Shown: piece after piece, positions 35,473 to 44,497 of the stretch | Position numbering within the stretch: position 1 is the stretch's first letter | How the letters are laid out: each line of letters opens with the position of its first letter | NCBI RefSeq assembly: GCF_004208415.1 | Contig: NZ_CP035758.1 | Location: 8,990,001-9,054,000 of the forward strand | From: Ktedonosporobacter rubrisoli | Lineage (GTDB): Bacteria > Chloroflexota > Ktedonobacteria > Ktedonobacterales > Ktedonobacteraceae | Length of the DNA: 64,000 nucleotides | Direction: 5' to 3' | Notes under the pieces: generated by a model | The model's input: only the letters and a program-made list of their open reading frames with translations | The model's database searches: none | What the model was told of the DNA's origin: nothing | Position numbers and translations under genes: made by a program

Positions 35473-36816
35473 CTAAGCTCCGCTGAGAAATGCTTGCACG
35501 AGCTGATTAAAGGCCTCGCTGCGCTCGATATGCGGGCAATGTCCGCAGTCAGGGAAGAGCTCTAGCCTGCCGTGGGGAGCGCTCCAAACAGCCTCCGCAT
35601 GAAAGGCGGGGATAACCTGGTCAGCCGTGCCCCAGATAAGCAGAACAGGTTTATTGAGCGTGGCCAGGGCTGTACGCAGATCGATTTTTTGGTATCTCTG
35701 AACAAAGGTGGCAGCTACTGCAGCCTGCAAAGCTTCATAGGCGCCCGGCTGTAAGCGTTGCCTATATACCTGCTCTATTAAGGATGGCGATACCAGGTGA
35801 GGATCGGCAAAAAAGCGCGCCAGCTCGGCTTTGATAGTCTCGGGCTCGGGCCTGGCGGCAAAAAGCTGTAGCAGCGTGGGATCGATCTCGGGTCCCAGCC
35901 CGGCACTATCTATCAGCACCAGGCGCTCAGCGCGTTCGGGATGATGAGCGGCAAAGTCCAGAGCAATCGCAGCTCCTAGAGAATGGCCAACCAGGCTGAC
36001 TTGTTGCCAATCAGGGCCGAGAGCGTCAAGGAAGCGAGGCAGAAAAGCGGCCTGAGCTCTGACACTGTAGTCCCTGGCAGGTTTAGCGCTTTCGCCGGAG
36101 CCTGGCAGATCGAGAGCGCAAACGCGAAAGCTTGCAGCCAGCGCGGCCAGATTCAGGGCCCAGGTAGTGAGCGAGCCACCGAGTCCATGAATAAAGACTA
36201 CATGCGGCGCTCTATGTGGACCGGCCAGCAAGCAATGGATGGCAATGCCGTCTACTTCGATGATACGTTCCTCTTCGCTAGAACTGTCCTGGGCCTGCTC
36301 GGCGGCGCGCAACACATCTTCGCGTCCAATCATGCCGCGCGGACCAGTGCCGCTAAGCATGCTCAGATCGACGCCTAACTCCTGGGCCAGGCGGCGGGCT
36401 GCTGGTGAGGCGTTAACTCTCCCTCCAGCACTTGCGGGAGCGCGCATTGTGCCGGCCGTAGGCGCCCCTGCTGGGGCTTTAGGTGCGCCGCGCTTATTGA
36501 GCGCTGCAGCTTGCCTCTGCTTTTCCTCAGCCTCCTCGCGCAATAAGTTAGCCATTTGCTCAGCGGAAAGCTCCTCTTCCTGGGCAGTAATTATGGCCAG
36601 AGGAGCGCCGATGGGGGCGCTCTCGCCTTCAGGCACTACTAATTGGCGAACGATCCCCGTGCTCGGTGACTCCACATCGTTGACGGCTTTTTCGCTCTCA
36701 ATCTTGACAATGGGCTCGCCCTGCTGTACGGTTTCGCCGGGCTGCTTAAGCCATTCAACGACGCGCCCCGTTTTCATAGCCAGGCCCCATTTAGGCATGC
36801 TTAGAATAGTGGCCAT
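35473..36816 (-). CDS. acoC: Acetoin-cleaving system E2-like protein: lipoyl + PSBD + alpha/beta hydrolase
   Basis: A 447-residue protein with an N-terminal lipoyl domain (residues 1-78, lipoyl Lys43 in ESEKAV), a subunit-binding domain at 131-170 (ASPAARRLAQELGVDL ... GTGPRGMI) and, in place of the usual acetyltransferase core, an alpha/beta hydrolase fold at about 190-447. In the last, the motifs are HGLGG, VGHSLG with the nucleophile Ser, WGTADQVI and GHCPHIE with the catalytic His. This resembles AcoC of aerobic acetoin-degrading bacteria but has an added subunit-binding domain. It is last in the acoX-acoA-acoB-amidase-acoC row. Transfer of an acetyl group from lipoamide to CoA by this module is established for AcoC; here it is inferred. 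Confidence 0.8.
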   Translation of the reverse strand: MATILSMPKWGLAMKTGRVVEWLKQPGETVQQGEPIVKIESEKAVNDVESPSTGIVRQLVVPEGESAPIGAPLAIITAQEEELSAEQMANLLREEAEEKQRQAAALNKRGAPKAPAGAPTAGTMRAPASAGGRVNASPAARRLAQELGVDLSMLSGTGPRGMIGREDVLRAAEQAQDSSSEEERIIEVDGIAIHCLLAGPHRAPHVVFIHGLGGSLTTWALNLAALAASFRVCALDLPGSGESAKPARDYSVRAQAAFLPRFLDALGPDWQQVSLVGHSLGAAIALDFAAHHPERAERLVLIDSAGLGPEIDPTLLQLFAARPEPETIKAELARFFADPHLVSPSLIEQVYRQRLQPGAYEALQAAVAATFVQRYQKIDLRTALATLNKPVLLIWGTADQVIPAFHAEAVWSAPHGRLELFPDCGHCPHIERSEAFNQLVQAFLSGA

Positions 36817-36935
36817 CGCGCTAACTCCTCTCTATAGCATCCTTAAAGTCTTTTTCGGCAAAGGCTGGCAAGCTTTTCGCTCAGAGAGTCTATCCCTCAC
36901 ATCAAGGCCATACACTTACCCATTGCTTGCGACGC

Positions 36936-38477
36936 TTACACCGGAGCCGAAGTTTGTTGTGAGTGGACCTGATAGCCGCTGATCTGCTCGAAGGCGTGAG
37001 CGGCACGCAGGATAGTTGTCTCATGCCAGCGCTTAGCAATGAGCATCATCCCAACTGGTAAGCCAGCGGAGAGACCGCAGGGTACCGACATCGCGGGGTG
37101 ACCGGTGACATCGGTTGGCGCCGTGTTGACAATCATTTCTAGCGATCTCTGCACTTTTTCTTCGCGCTGAGCATCTGGCCCGGGAATGCGGGTTGCTTTC
37201 ATCGGTGTTGTTGGCATAACTAACAAATCCACACTTTGCAAGGCCTCATCGTACGCTTTGGCCAACCGGCGCGCCAGATTCTGGGCTTTGGCATAGTAGT
37301 GGCCGTGGTAGTTATTCTGCATATATTGACCGAGCAGAGCGACCAGCTTGACTGTATCAGAAAAATCGTCGGCGCGGCTGAGCCGTCCACGCGCATATGC
37401 ATCGAGCAGCGAGGTGCTATAGTGCCCTTTCCAGTTTGTGCCCATGCTATTGCCGCGCACCATAAGCATGGTTGCACCCTCAACAGCTATGGCGCGCCAG
37501 ATATGAATTCCATCGCGATGCATGGGCAGTGAGATCAAGTCAACCTGCGCGCCCAATTGGGTAAAGCGCTGTGCAGCTTGCTTTACCATCTCGTCAACAT
37601 CGTGCTCGGAAAGCTCGGCCCAAGCAAAGCCTTCACGCACAATACCAATGCGAAGACCCTCCGTATCGCTGGCTAAAGCGCTTGTGTATTTCTCAACCTT
37701 TACATCTTTCTGGCGAGGATCAAGCCCATCCTCGCCGGCGATGGCTTCGAGCAACAGAGCCACATCTGCAGTGCTGGCCGCAATTGGACCGGTATGATCG
37801 AGGGTTAGTTCGATAGGAAAGATACCGGTATAAGGGACGAGACCATAGGTTGGCTTCAGGCCATAAGTTCCGCACCAGCTACTCGGTATGCGTATTGAGC
37901 CCCCCTGATCTCCACCGATGGCCATCTCGCACTCGCCGGCGGCTACAAGTGCTGCGCTCCCGCTGGATGAACCGCCGGGCGTAAGCATGTGATTGTGGGG
38001 ATTAAGAACTGGTCCTGTATCAGATGTGTGGCTGCCGCCCGAGAAGCAGAGCGATTCGCAAACGCTCTTGCCGACAATTTCGCCGCCAGCATCCAATATA
38101 CGTGTAACGATGGTGGCGTCAAATTCAGGCACATAGCCTTCCAGCAGCGCGCTACCATTCATCATAGGGATGCCAGCCACGCAAACATTATCCTTAATGG
38201 CGATGCGCTTGCCTGCCAGAGGCCCTTCTGCAGCTCCTTTGATCGAACATTTTTGATACCAGGCGTTGAGGATATTTTCCTCAGGATCGGGCCGGTAGCC
38301 GCCAGTGCGTGCATAACGTACGGGCAGAGTAGAATCGGCGAGCTGATCGAGGCGGCTATAGGATTCTAGCGTACTGTCCATAAGCCCGAGAAACGAGCTC
38401 AGGTCAGCATCGCTCATGTGGAAACCATAGCCCCTGGCGATCTCGCGCAACTGTTCAAGATTAGGCCTGATCTTCAT
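36936..38477 (-). CDS. Amidase (amidase signature family)
   Basis: A 513-residue amidase-signature hydrolase. The Ser-cisSer-Lys triad is present: Lys95 in IAIKDN, the cis-Ser in PGGSSSGS (residues 168-174) and the nucleophile Ser194 in GGDQGGSIRIPS. The N-terminal 70 residues form an extra helical segment seen in acetamidase/nitrile-pathway amidases. It lies in the acetoin-type cluster between the E1 beta and E2-like genes, with 217 and 119 nt to its neighbours, all in one direction. Its substrate might be an amide of a short acid feeding the complex, but that is inference. GatA is unlikely because no gatB or gatC lies nearby. Confidence 0.85.
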   Translation of the reverse strand: MKIRPNLEQLREIARGYGFHMSDADLSSFLGLMDSTLESYSRLDQLADSTLPVRYARTGGYRPDPEENILNAWYQKCSIKGAAEGPLAGKRIAIKDNVCVAGIPMMNGSALLEGYVPEFDATIVTRILDAGGEIVGKSVCESLCFSGGSHTSDTGPVLNPHNHMLTPGGSSSGSAALVAAGECEMAIGGDQGGSIRIPSSWCGTYGLKPTYGLVPYTGIFPIELTLDHTGPIAASTADVALLLEAIAGEDGLDPRQKDVKVEKYTSALASDTEGLRIGIVREGFAWAELSEHDVDEMVKQAAQRFTQLGAQVDLISLPMHRDGIHIWRAIAVEGATMLMVRGNSMGTNWKGHYSTSLLDAYARGRLSRADDFSDTVKLVALLGQYMQNNYHGHYYAKAQNLARRLAKAYDEALQSVDLLVMPTTPMKATRIPGPDAQREEKVQRSLEMIVNTAPTDVTGHPAMSVPCGLSAGLPVGMMLIAKRWHETTILRAAHAFEQISGYQVHSQQTSAPV

Positions 38478-38694
38478 GAAGACTCCTTCTCTATGCGTAA
38501 AGTATGCAATGAACGCTTATTTGCATATGTTAAATATGCAGTGAACGCTTAAAAATAGCGCTACAAGCTCTGTCCTGCTTCCAATGGCGGCTCTGAGCAG
38601 AGCTTGTTGGACTCTGGCTACCCTCATTTCGCATGTTTTTCCTGGTTAGTTCGGGAGCGCGAAATAGGGCCTCCCTGCGGGGAAGCAAAAATGC

Positions 38695-39717
38695 TTAGCC
38701 CAGAATTTCTTGTACCGTTGCCATGATGCGCTCAGGGCTGGGAATATAGAATTGTTCCAGCGGTGGGCTGAACGGCACTGGCGTATGCGGCGCTGTAACA
38801 AGCTTGATAGGCGCATCGAGCTCGGTGAAGGCCTTATCGGCCGCCAGCGCGGCAATATCGGTAGCGATGCTGCAGCGCGGATTGTCCTCGTCAACGGTGA
38901 TCAGCCTGTGCGTCCTTGCCACTGATTGCAGAATCGTGTCTTCATCTAAGGGCGAGAGCGTGCGCGGATCGATGATTTCCACAGAAATACCGTCTGCGTA
39001 CAACGCCTCAGCGGCGGCGAGTGCCTGCTGCACCATGCGCGAGATGGCCACAATGGTAACGTCGGTGCCTTCGCGCTTGATATCAGCTTTGCCCAGTGGA
39101 ATAACATATTCGCCTTCAGGCACCTCGCCCGTCATAGAATACAGCATTTTGTTCTCAAAGACCACAACTAAGTCCTCGTCGCGAATAGAGGCAGCGAGCA
39201 GGCCCTTGGCATCGGCCGGCGTGGAGGGCACGACAGTTTTGATACCTGGCATGTGTGAAAAAACTGAATAATGTACGCCAGAGTGTTGGCCAGCGGCGCC
39301 CATGCCGGCGCCGATCATCGTACGGATGACGAGCGGGCAACTTGCCTTGCCACCGAACATATAGCGTAGCTTGGCCCCTTGATCAAAAATCATATCCCAG
39401 CAGACGCCAAAGAAATCCACAAACATTAGCTCGGCCACAGGGCGCAGGCCGGTGGTGGCAGCGCCCACAGCGGCGCCGATAAAGCCTGCCTCGGTGATGG
39501 GCGTATCAAGGACGCGATCTCGCCCAAATTCCTGGACCAGCCCCTTGGTAACGCCTAGCACGCCACCCCAGGCATCATCCTGTTCAAAGTTCTGCACGCC
39601 AGCTCCCCCGGCTACATCTTCGCCCAGGAGAATAACGCGCGAGTCGCGGCGCATTTCCTGGCGGAGAGCCTCGTTGATTGCCTGTGCATAGGTGAGTTGA
39701 CGGATCGCGACAGCCAT
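38695..39717 (-). CDS. acoB: E1 beta subunit of acetoin/2-oxo-acid dehydrogenase
   Basis: A 340-residue transketolase-like beta subunit. It begins with RQLTYAQAINEALRQEM and has the usual GEDVAGGAGV, DTPITEAGFIGAAVGAA, and the C-terminal VDEDNPRCSIATDIAAL segment. The subunit pairs with E1 alpha to bind thiamine diphosphate and decarboxylate or cleave the substrate onto lipoyl groups. The order acoX-acoA-acoB followed by a lipoyl-hydrolase protein fits the acetoin cluster better than pyruvate dehydrogenase. 53 nt separates it from the E1 alpha gene. A 2-oxo-acid substrate cannot be excluded from the sequence. Confidence 0.83.
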   Translation of the reverse strand: MAVAIRQLTYAQAINEALRQEMRRDSRVILLGEDVAGGAGVQNFEQDDAWGGVLGVTKGLVQEFGRDRVLDTPITEAGFIGAAVGAATTGLRPVAELMFVDFFGVCWDMIFDQGAKLRYMFGGKASCPLVIRTMIGAGMGAAGQHSGVHYSVFSHMPGIKTVVPSTPADAKGLLAASIRDEDLVVVFENKMLYSMTGEVPEGEYVIPLGKADIKREGTDVTIVAISRMVQQALAAAEALYADGISVEIIDPRTLSPLDEDTILQSVARTHRLITVDEDNPRCSIATDIAALAADKAFTELDAPIKLVTAPHTPVPFSPPLEQFYIPSPERIMATVQEILG

Positions 39718-39770
39718 GAACTTTTCCTTCCTTTCAAGCGGGGATATTCACGCTACCAGCAAGCTACTAC

Positions 39771-40766
39771 TTATGGGTATTGCACATAAACATCTGTGAG
39801 CGCTTCCTCTGGTTGAGGCAGGGGCGCAGCTTCTGCGAAGCGCCAGGCGTCATCGATGCGCTCCGTGACTTGCTTGTCGAGCCCGTCTAATTCCTCAGCT
39901 GAGGCGATTCCCCGCTCTTGTAACGAATTGCGCAAGGCGAGGATAGGATCGCGTGAGCGGTAGGAAGCCACCTCTTCTCTGGTACGGTAGGTGATTGTAT
40001 CGCCCTCAAAGTGGCCATAGTAGCGGTAAGTTTTACACTCTATCAAACTGGGCCCCTCGCCACGGCGCGCACGAGCAATAGCCTCGCCCGCAGCTTCATA
40101 GACAGCAAATATATTCAGACCGTCCACGGTTAAGCCGGGCATACTGTAGCCGGCGGCCCGCTCGGCGATATCGCGGCAGCTCATGTGATAGGTCACAGGC
40201 GTAGATTCGGCGTAGCCATTATTCTCGGCCACAAAGATAACTGGTAGCTTCCAGATGCCTGCCAGGTTAAGGCTTTCGTGGAAGGTGCCCTGATTGGCCG
40301 CGCCATCGCCAAAGAAGCAGACGGCAACCTGGCCGCGACCGTTGTGTTTAGCCGTCAGGCCCGCACCCGTAGCGAGTGGGAAGCCTTCCCCAACGATGCC
40401 ATTAGCCCCGAGCATACCCTTATGCACATCAGCGATATGCATAGAGCCACCTTTGCCACGGCAAGCTCCCGCTTCGCGCCCCAGTAGTTCGGCGACCATC
40501 GCGCGTATATCTACCCCTTTGGCTATGCAGTGGCCATGGCCCCGATGGTGACTGGTAATGAAATCCTCATCGGTAAGATGCGCGCATACGCCAACGGCCA
40601 CCGCCTCTTCGCCTGCATAGAGGTGGACGAAACCAGGGATTTTCCCGGCAGCGAACTCGCGCCCGGCCCGTTCTTCAAACTGGCGGATAGTCATCATCTG
40701 TTCGTACATTTTGAGTAGATGAGCCTTGTCCAACGTATTACTTGTTATGTTCTGTTGTGTGACCAT
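39771..40766 (-). CDS. acoA: E1 alpha subunit of acetoin/2-oxo-acid dehydrogenase, TPP-binding
   Basis: A 331-residue thiamine-diphosphate enzyme subunit. The TPP motif runs from GDG at 153-155 to NN at 182-183, and the substrate-side SHHRGHGHCIAKG and SMHIADVHKGMLGANGIVG are family-typical. The gene lies between acoX (108 nt upstream) and acoB (53 nt downstream) in the same direction. With them it should form an E1 that cleaves acetoin and passes an acetyl group to the lipoyl arm of the E2-like protein. The acetoin assignment rests on the neighbours rather than on residues. Confidence 0.83.
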   Translation of the reverse strand: MVTQQNITSNTLDKAHLLKMYEQMMTIRQFEERAGREFAAGKIPGFVHLYAGEEAVAVGVCAHLTDEDFITSHHRGHGHCIAKGVDIRAMVAELLGREAGACRGKGGSMHIADVHKGMLGANGIVGEGFPLATGAGLTAKHNGRGQVAVCFFGDGAANQGTFHESLNLAGIWKLPVIFVAENNGYAESTPVTYHMSCRDIAERAAGYSMPGLTVDGLNIFAVYEAAGEAIARARRGEGPSLIECKTYRYYGHFEGDTITYRTREEVASYRSRDPILALRNSLQERGIASAEELDGLDKQVTERIDDAWRFAEAAPLPQPEEALTDVYVQYP

Positions 40767-40874
40767 AGTGACAAGTTCTCCTCCGTTGGGCGGCCAGCTA
40801 GAGGCTGCCTGTTGCTCAGGCTAACTGTGCCAGCGCCTCTGGCTGTAATCTAGTCCTCATACACTAAAGCAGTT

Positions 40875-41912
40875 TTAGCAAGCGTTGGTGGGTGAGCTGG
40901 ATATCTGGCGAGACAGGTACCCGGCCCGGGCTGCTGCCGCCAGCGCAGCTTCTACCTTGACGACAAAAGGGCCATCAGCACGTAGATTGATCGTCACTGC
41001 TGAAGTCGATGCGAGCTCAATCTCGCGCTCGCCATCCAGCGCAACAGTGCCTACACCGGGCCTCAGTTGCACCGCATCGTTAAGAGCTAGCCGGCGATAG
41101 GCATTGATAGCTACCCAGCGCACAAGGCCGGGTGCAAGGGCGGCCAGGACCTGGAGATCTCCTTCTCCCAGCGTAATATGCAGACCGGGAAACTGATCAG
41201 TGGCCTTGTTGGCATCCAGCAGTGCGCTTCCCAGAGCTGAAAGCCCGATAGTCGCTGGAGCAACGCGCGAAAGGATCACTTCGCGTACTGACGATAGGTC
41301 CCAGATGGCTCTAGAGCCAACAAAAGGCAATGAAGAGACAACAACATCGATGAGCGCATGCTCCCGGCTTACTCCATCAATCAGGACTTCTAACCACGGA
41401 ACGCGCTCTACTATTGGGTGCTGCTTATTGTCTGCTAGACCGTTGGCTACCAGACCCGCTGCCAGGCCGGCGATAGTGCCTTCAAGAAATGAGGGAAAGA
41501 CATTATTTGTGCCTGTTGAGATTGGAACGAGCGGTACATGTCCACAACCCATGGCTACGGCGCGGTTGGTTCCATCTCCTCCCAGCGTAATAATGCAGCC
41601 AGCGTTCAGCGCACAGAGCAATTGGGCAGCCTGTGTGGAATCGGCGCCGGTTCCTGTTACTGGCATCGGGAGTGGCTCTACCGTCAGAGGTGAGCCCTCT
41701 CGATGCCCATCCAGAGCCCGCTGCAATATGCCGAAGTCATGCTCCGGCATATAGGCAACGCGCGTAACGCCTACTGCTTCAAGGGCGAGCAGTACGCGCC
41801 TTACAATGGCTGTCTTCTCATTGTTGTCGAAAATCGTGCCATGGGCAACAAGGCGACGAATATCGCGGCCTGAAGCAGGATTGGCAATAATTCCTACCAG
41901 GTGTCTGGACAT
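40875..41912 (-). CDS. acoX: AcoX-like ATP-NAD kinase family protein
   Basis: A 345-residue protein with the NAD-kinase fold: NPASGRDIR near residues 11-19 and LGGDGTNRAV near residue 115, the latter a nucleotide-binding motif. Such AcoX proteins accompany acoA and acoB in acetoin catabolic clusters; their exact role is not settled. The gene lies 108 nt upstream of acoA and 79 nt downstream of the MBL gene. No acoR activator and no lipoamide dehydrogenase gene accompany the group here. The symbol is given by family and context. Confidence 0.82.
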   Translation of the reverse strand: MSRHLVGIIANPASGRDIRRLVAHGTIFDNNEKTAIVRRVLLALEAVGVTRVAYMPEHDFGILQRALDGHREGSPLTVEPLPMPVTGTGADSTQAAQLLCALNAGCIITLGGDGTNRAVAMGCGHVPLVPISTGTNNVFPSFLEGTIAGLAAGLVANGLADNKQHPIVERVPWLEVLIDGVSREHALIDVVVSSLPFVGSRAIWDLSSVREVILSRVAPATIGLSALGSALLDANKATDQFPGLHITLGEGDLQVLAALAPGLVRWVAINAYRRLALNDAVQLRPGVGTVALDGEREIELASTSAVTINLRADGPFVVKVEAALAAAARAGYLSRQISSSPTNAC

Positions 41913-41991
41913 AGAGCGTTTCTATCTATGCTGCTAAGCAAGCAGAATATGACACGCTACAAGGCCTGTATTAGTGAATAGATGACGACAG

Positions 41992-42810
41992 CTAATCGTA
42001 ATAAGCTTCGGGTGCCAGGCGTAGCTCTTTGATCTGGGCATGATCGTGGCCGAAGACTATTGTGGCATTTTTCTTATGGGCAATGTTGCGGATCTTTTCG
42101 ACGGATCTTGCCCATTGCAGGTTATCGTAGACAACTGGAGATCCAACCGCGGGCGGACCATAGCTATCGCGCAGATAGATGGCATCGGAGGTAAAGATTA
42201 TAGTCCCGCTGTTGGGCAGATCAACTTGCATGCACATTGTGCCCCAGGTATGGCCAGGCGTTTCTAGAAGGGTGACGCCATCGACTAGCTGCGTGTCTCC
42301 CTCGACCAGGTGATATTTGATTCCCTCCATATCATAATCGGCCTTGATAAAACCTCCCTGCGAAATTCCTTCAAGCTTCATAGCCTCGTTATACTCGGTC
42401 TTGTTTACTACCACCTCGGCCCCACTATGCTTAAACACGCCAATGTTGCCAGCGTGATCAAAGTGCAGGTGTGTCAGGAAGACATATTTAAAGTCTGACG
42501 GATCGAGCTTGAGCTGTTTAAGGCGCTCTTCAAAATACTCTTCGGGCTTTACCTCGTCATAGGGGAAAAACTCTTGTAGGCCGGTTGCACCCCAGCGTTC
42601 CTCCCAATTTCGCGGGCAAGCAGTATCCATCAAAATGCGCCCATCGGGATGGTCCACAACGACGGTATGGGTCGGACAGGAACGCCATTCGGCCGCCTTA
42701 TGCGGCTCGCGGCGCGAGGCCATTAAAAGTGGCGTATTGATGAGCCAACGTGGATCGCAATGCATATTGCCGTGATGCTGGATGTAAACTTTTATTTTAG
42801 ATCGGATCAT
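41992..42810 (-). CDS. MBL-fold lactonase-like hydrolase
   Basis: A 272-residue enzyme with the classical HLHFDHAGN motif, GHTWGTM, SDAIYLRDS and GHDHAQ as the four metal-ligand segments, thus a complete dinuclear site. The opening fits the N-acyl homoserine lactonase (AiiA/AttM) relatives, with RWLINTPLLM at residues 21-30. GGAGG sits 8 nt before the ATG. It comes first in the direction of the acoX cluster, 79 nt away, so it may be cotranscribed. The substrate could be a lactone but is not decided. Confidence 0.82.
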   Translation of the reverse strand: MIRSKIKVYIQHHGNMHCDPRWLINTPLLMASRREPHKAAEWRSCPTHTVVVDHPDGRILMDTACPRNWEERWGATGLQEFFPYDEVKPEEYFEERLKQLKLDPSDFKYVFLTHLHFDHAGNIGVFKHSGAEVVVNKTEYNEAMKLEGISQGGFIKADYDMEGIKYHLVEGDTQLVDGVTLLETPGHTWGTMCMQVDLPNSGTIIFTSDAIYLRDSYGPPAVGSPVVYDNLQWARSVEKIRNIAHKKNATIVFGHDHAQIKELRLAPEAYYD

Positions 42811-43352
42811 GCGTAGTGCCTCCTGCTATGCTTGTCAAATGCTTTCGGAGCTAACAATCCTTGTTATTTCTAAGTACGAGTGCAGGCCTCACAAACTCTC
42901 GCTTTTATGATCAGGCACTATCAACTTGCTAGGGAAGAGAGCAAGATAAGCTTTGGCTCTCTCCTCCTTCCCTCAGTACCGACCCGTTAAGGTGTTAGCA
43001 ACCCCGGAGGCTAACAGCTGAAGTTTCAGATATGCTTGAACGCCTGTGAGCTCATCTAATAGAATGATTTGAAATATGATGACACAAGAGGATATATACC
43101 ATAAAAAAATGGGCTTGTATAGTGCTCTCAGCGGGAAAAATAGTGCTTGCCTGTTGTTGGGCAGCGGCAAAAGGTGGCGTGTAGTTTGCTGCTACGAGGG
43201 TAGAGCTCATTGCGGCATATCTCCTGGAAAGTTATATGCCATGATAAACAAGTTTTTGCCTTCCCGTAATATTCTGGGCGAAGCGTGAGGAGGGGATCGG
43301 CGCTTCAGCTTTGCGGCCTCCTCACACCTTCACAGAAGTGCCTCAGCTCGCG
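42811..43352. other. Intergenic spacer
   Basis: A 542-bp stretch between the MBL gene and the end of the BFN-Clp_N gene. It holds the MBL leader with its RBS and a 9-bp inverted repeat (GTGAGGAGG at 43285-43293 with CCTCCTCAC at 43317-43325) just after the Clp_N stop. The short ORFs here have no supporting features. Confidence 0.45.
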
Positions 43353-44264
43353 CTAAGAGTCGTTGTTCAGGAGCTTGAGAATCCGGGTGCGGAGATGCTC
43401 AAGTCTGACACCCAGGCTTTCAAGAATGCCAGCCGCAATGCCTTCGCCTTCGCGAACGAGGCCAAGGAGGAGATGCTCAGTTCCGACATACTGATGCTTC
43501 ATTTTATGAGCTTCGTCGATGGCAAGCTCAAGCACCCTCTTGGAGCGAGGCGTCAGGCCAATTTCTCCCAAGACGAGGCGGTCGCCGAGCCCAATAATAA
43601 ATTCAACTGAGGAACGAACTTTTGCGAGATCGACGCCGAGATCTATCAGCGCGCGAGCTGCTGCCCCCTGCTTCTCATGAACGAGGCCAAGGAGGAGATG
43701 CTCAGTTCCGATATAATTGTGCTGGAAGCGGCGCGCCTCCTCTTCGGCAAATTTGAGAGCGTTCCGTGAGTGTTCCGTGAGCTTAGCAGCTTCTGATATT
43801 GCCGATAGGCTGCTCAAAGTTTGCTGGATCGTCGGCTGCGATAGCTGAGACGTCTCCTTTGGCGCGGGCATTTGTGCGGCCTGCTCCAGAACTTCCTCTG
43901 CGACCAGGATCGGCGTTTGCGTGCTGATCGCCAGCTCAATGGCATCCAGGGCAAGCGCCTCAAGTTCTACCTGTTTCTCGGCTGTCTTAAGTACGATCTT
44001 TCCCTGTGGCGTTGTATCAACAAAGCCGGTAATTTCTACTCTGGTGATTGAGTAGCCAGAAGCAAGAATGATATTTTTCAAGAGGCCATAGAGGCGGGAA
44101 AGCGGATCATTGCTAAGTTCATGGTTCGTTCTAGTAACTGCTCTAATCTCCTGAAATGTTCCCTGGATGTGTAGCTGACGATTCTGCTCGGCTTCTCCTA
44201 AAGTAATCGTGCCTGAATTTGTTTGTGGATTGAGACTTACGTGCTCAATGTGCATTTCAATCAT
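43353..44264 (-). CDS. Bifunctional-nuclease (DUF151) domain fused to Clp_N repeats
   Basis: A 303-residue protein with an unusual layout. Residues 1-132 match the BFN/DUF151 domain: GTITLGEAEQNRQLHI, LLKNIILASGYSITRVEIT, and LDAIELAISTQTPILVAEEVLEQA. Residues 162-302 are two Clp_N repeats (HSRNALKFAEEEARRFQHNYIGTEHLLLGL and SKRVLELAIDEAHKMKHQYVGTEHLLLGL) as found at the front of ClpC, but no AAA+ ATPase follows. An AGGAGA lies about 7 nt before the ATG. Clp_N repeats recruit substrates or adaptors; BFN domains bind or cut nucleic acid. A stress or proteolysis adaptor is a reasonable guess. It stands alone, with spacers on both sides. Confidence 0.85.
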   Translation of the reverse strand: MIEMHIEHVSLNPQTNSGTITLGEAEQNRQLHIQGTFQEIRAVTRTNHELSNDPLSRLYGLLKNIILASGYSITRVEITGFVDTTPQGKIVLKTAEKQVELEALALDAIELAISTQTPILVAEEVLEQAAQMPAPKETSQLSQPTIQQTLSSLSAISEAAKLTEHSRNALKFAEEEARRFQHNYIGTEHLLLGLVHEKQGAAARALIDLGVDLAKVRSSVEFIIGLGDRLVLGEIGLTPRSKRVLELAIDEAHKMKHQYVGTEHLLLGLVREGEGIAAGILESLGVRLEHLRTRILKLLNNDS

Positions 44265-44441
44265 GGCTAAATCTCCTGTGAACTGCTGCTTTTTTCTCTA
44301 TTGAGTTTTGATGGTCTATCATGCGAGGAAACGGAGAGATGAAGCGAACATTGAATAAATCCTTGATACGCTTACAAAAATGTATTTGAGTAGCATACAA
44401 GTATAGTATACTGAAAAAAAGGAAAAAAACAATAAGATCAC

Positions 44442-44479
44442 AAAAAACCAGCTAAGTAAAGCCTAGCTGAACTGGTTTA
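44442..44479 (-). terminator. Terminator of the amidase gene
   Basis: On the minus strand, AACC and AGCTA on the left pair with TAGCT and GGTT on the right with a small bulge, followed by TTTTTT. It lies just after the stop of the amidase gene at 44498. Confidence 0.6.
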
Positions 44480-44497
44480 GGGAGGGGGCTAAATCTT

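Noticed and set aside
36936..38477. Amidase as GatA of the amidotransferase
   Set aside because: No gatB or gatC is nearby and the N-terminal extension fits acetamidase-type enzymes better.
42973..43170. Small minus-strand hydrophobic ORF of 65 codons
   Set aside because: There is no RBS or conserved motif, and it lies in AT-rich spacer; chance is likely.
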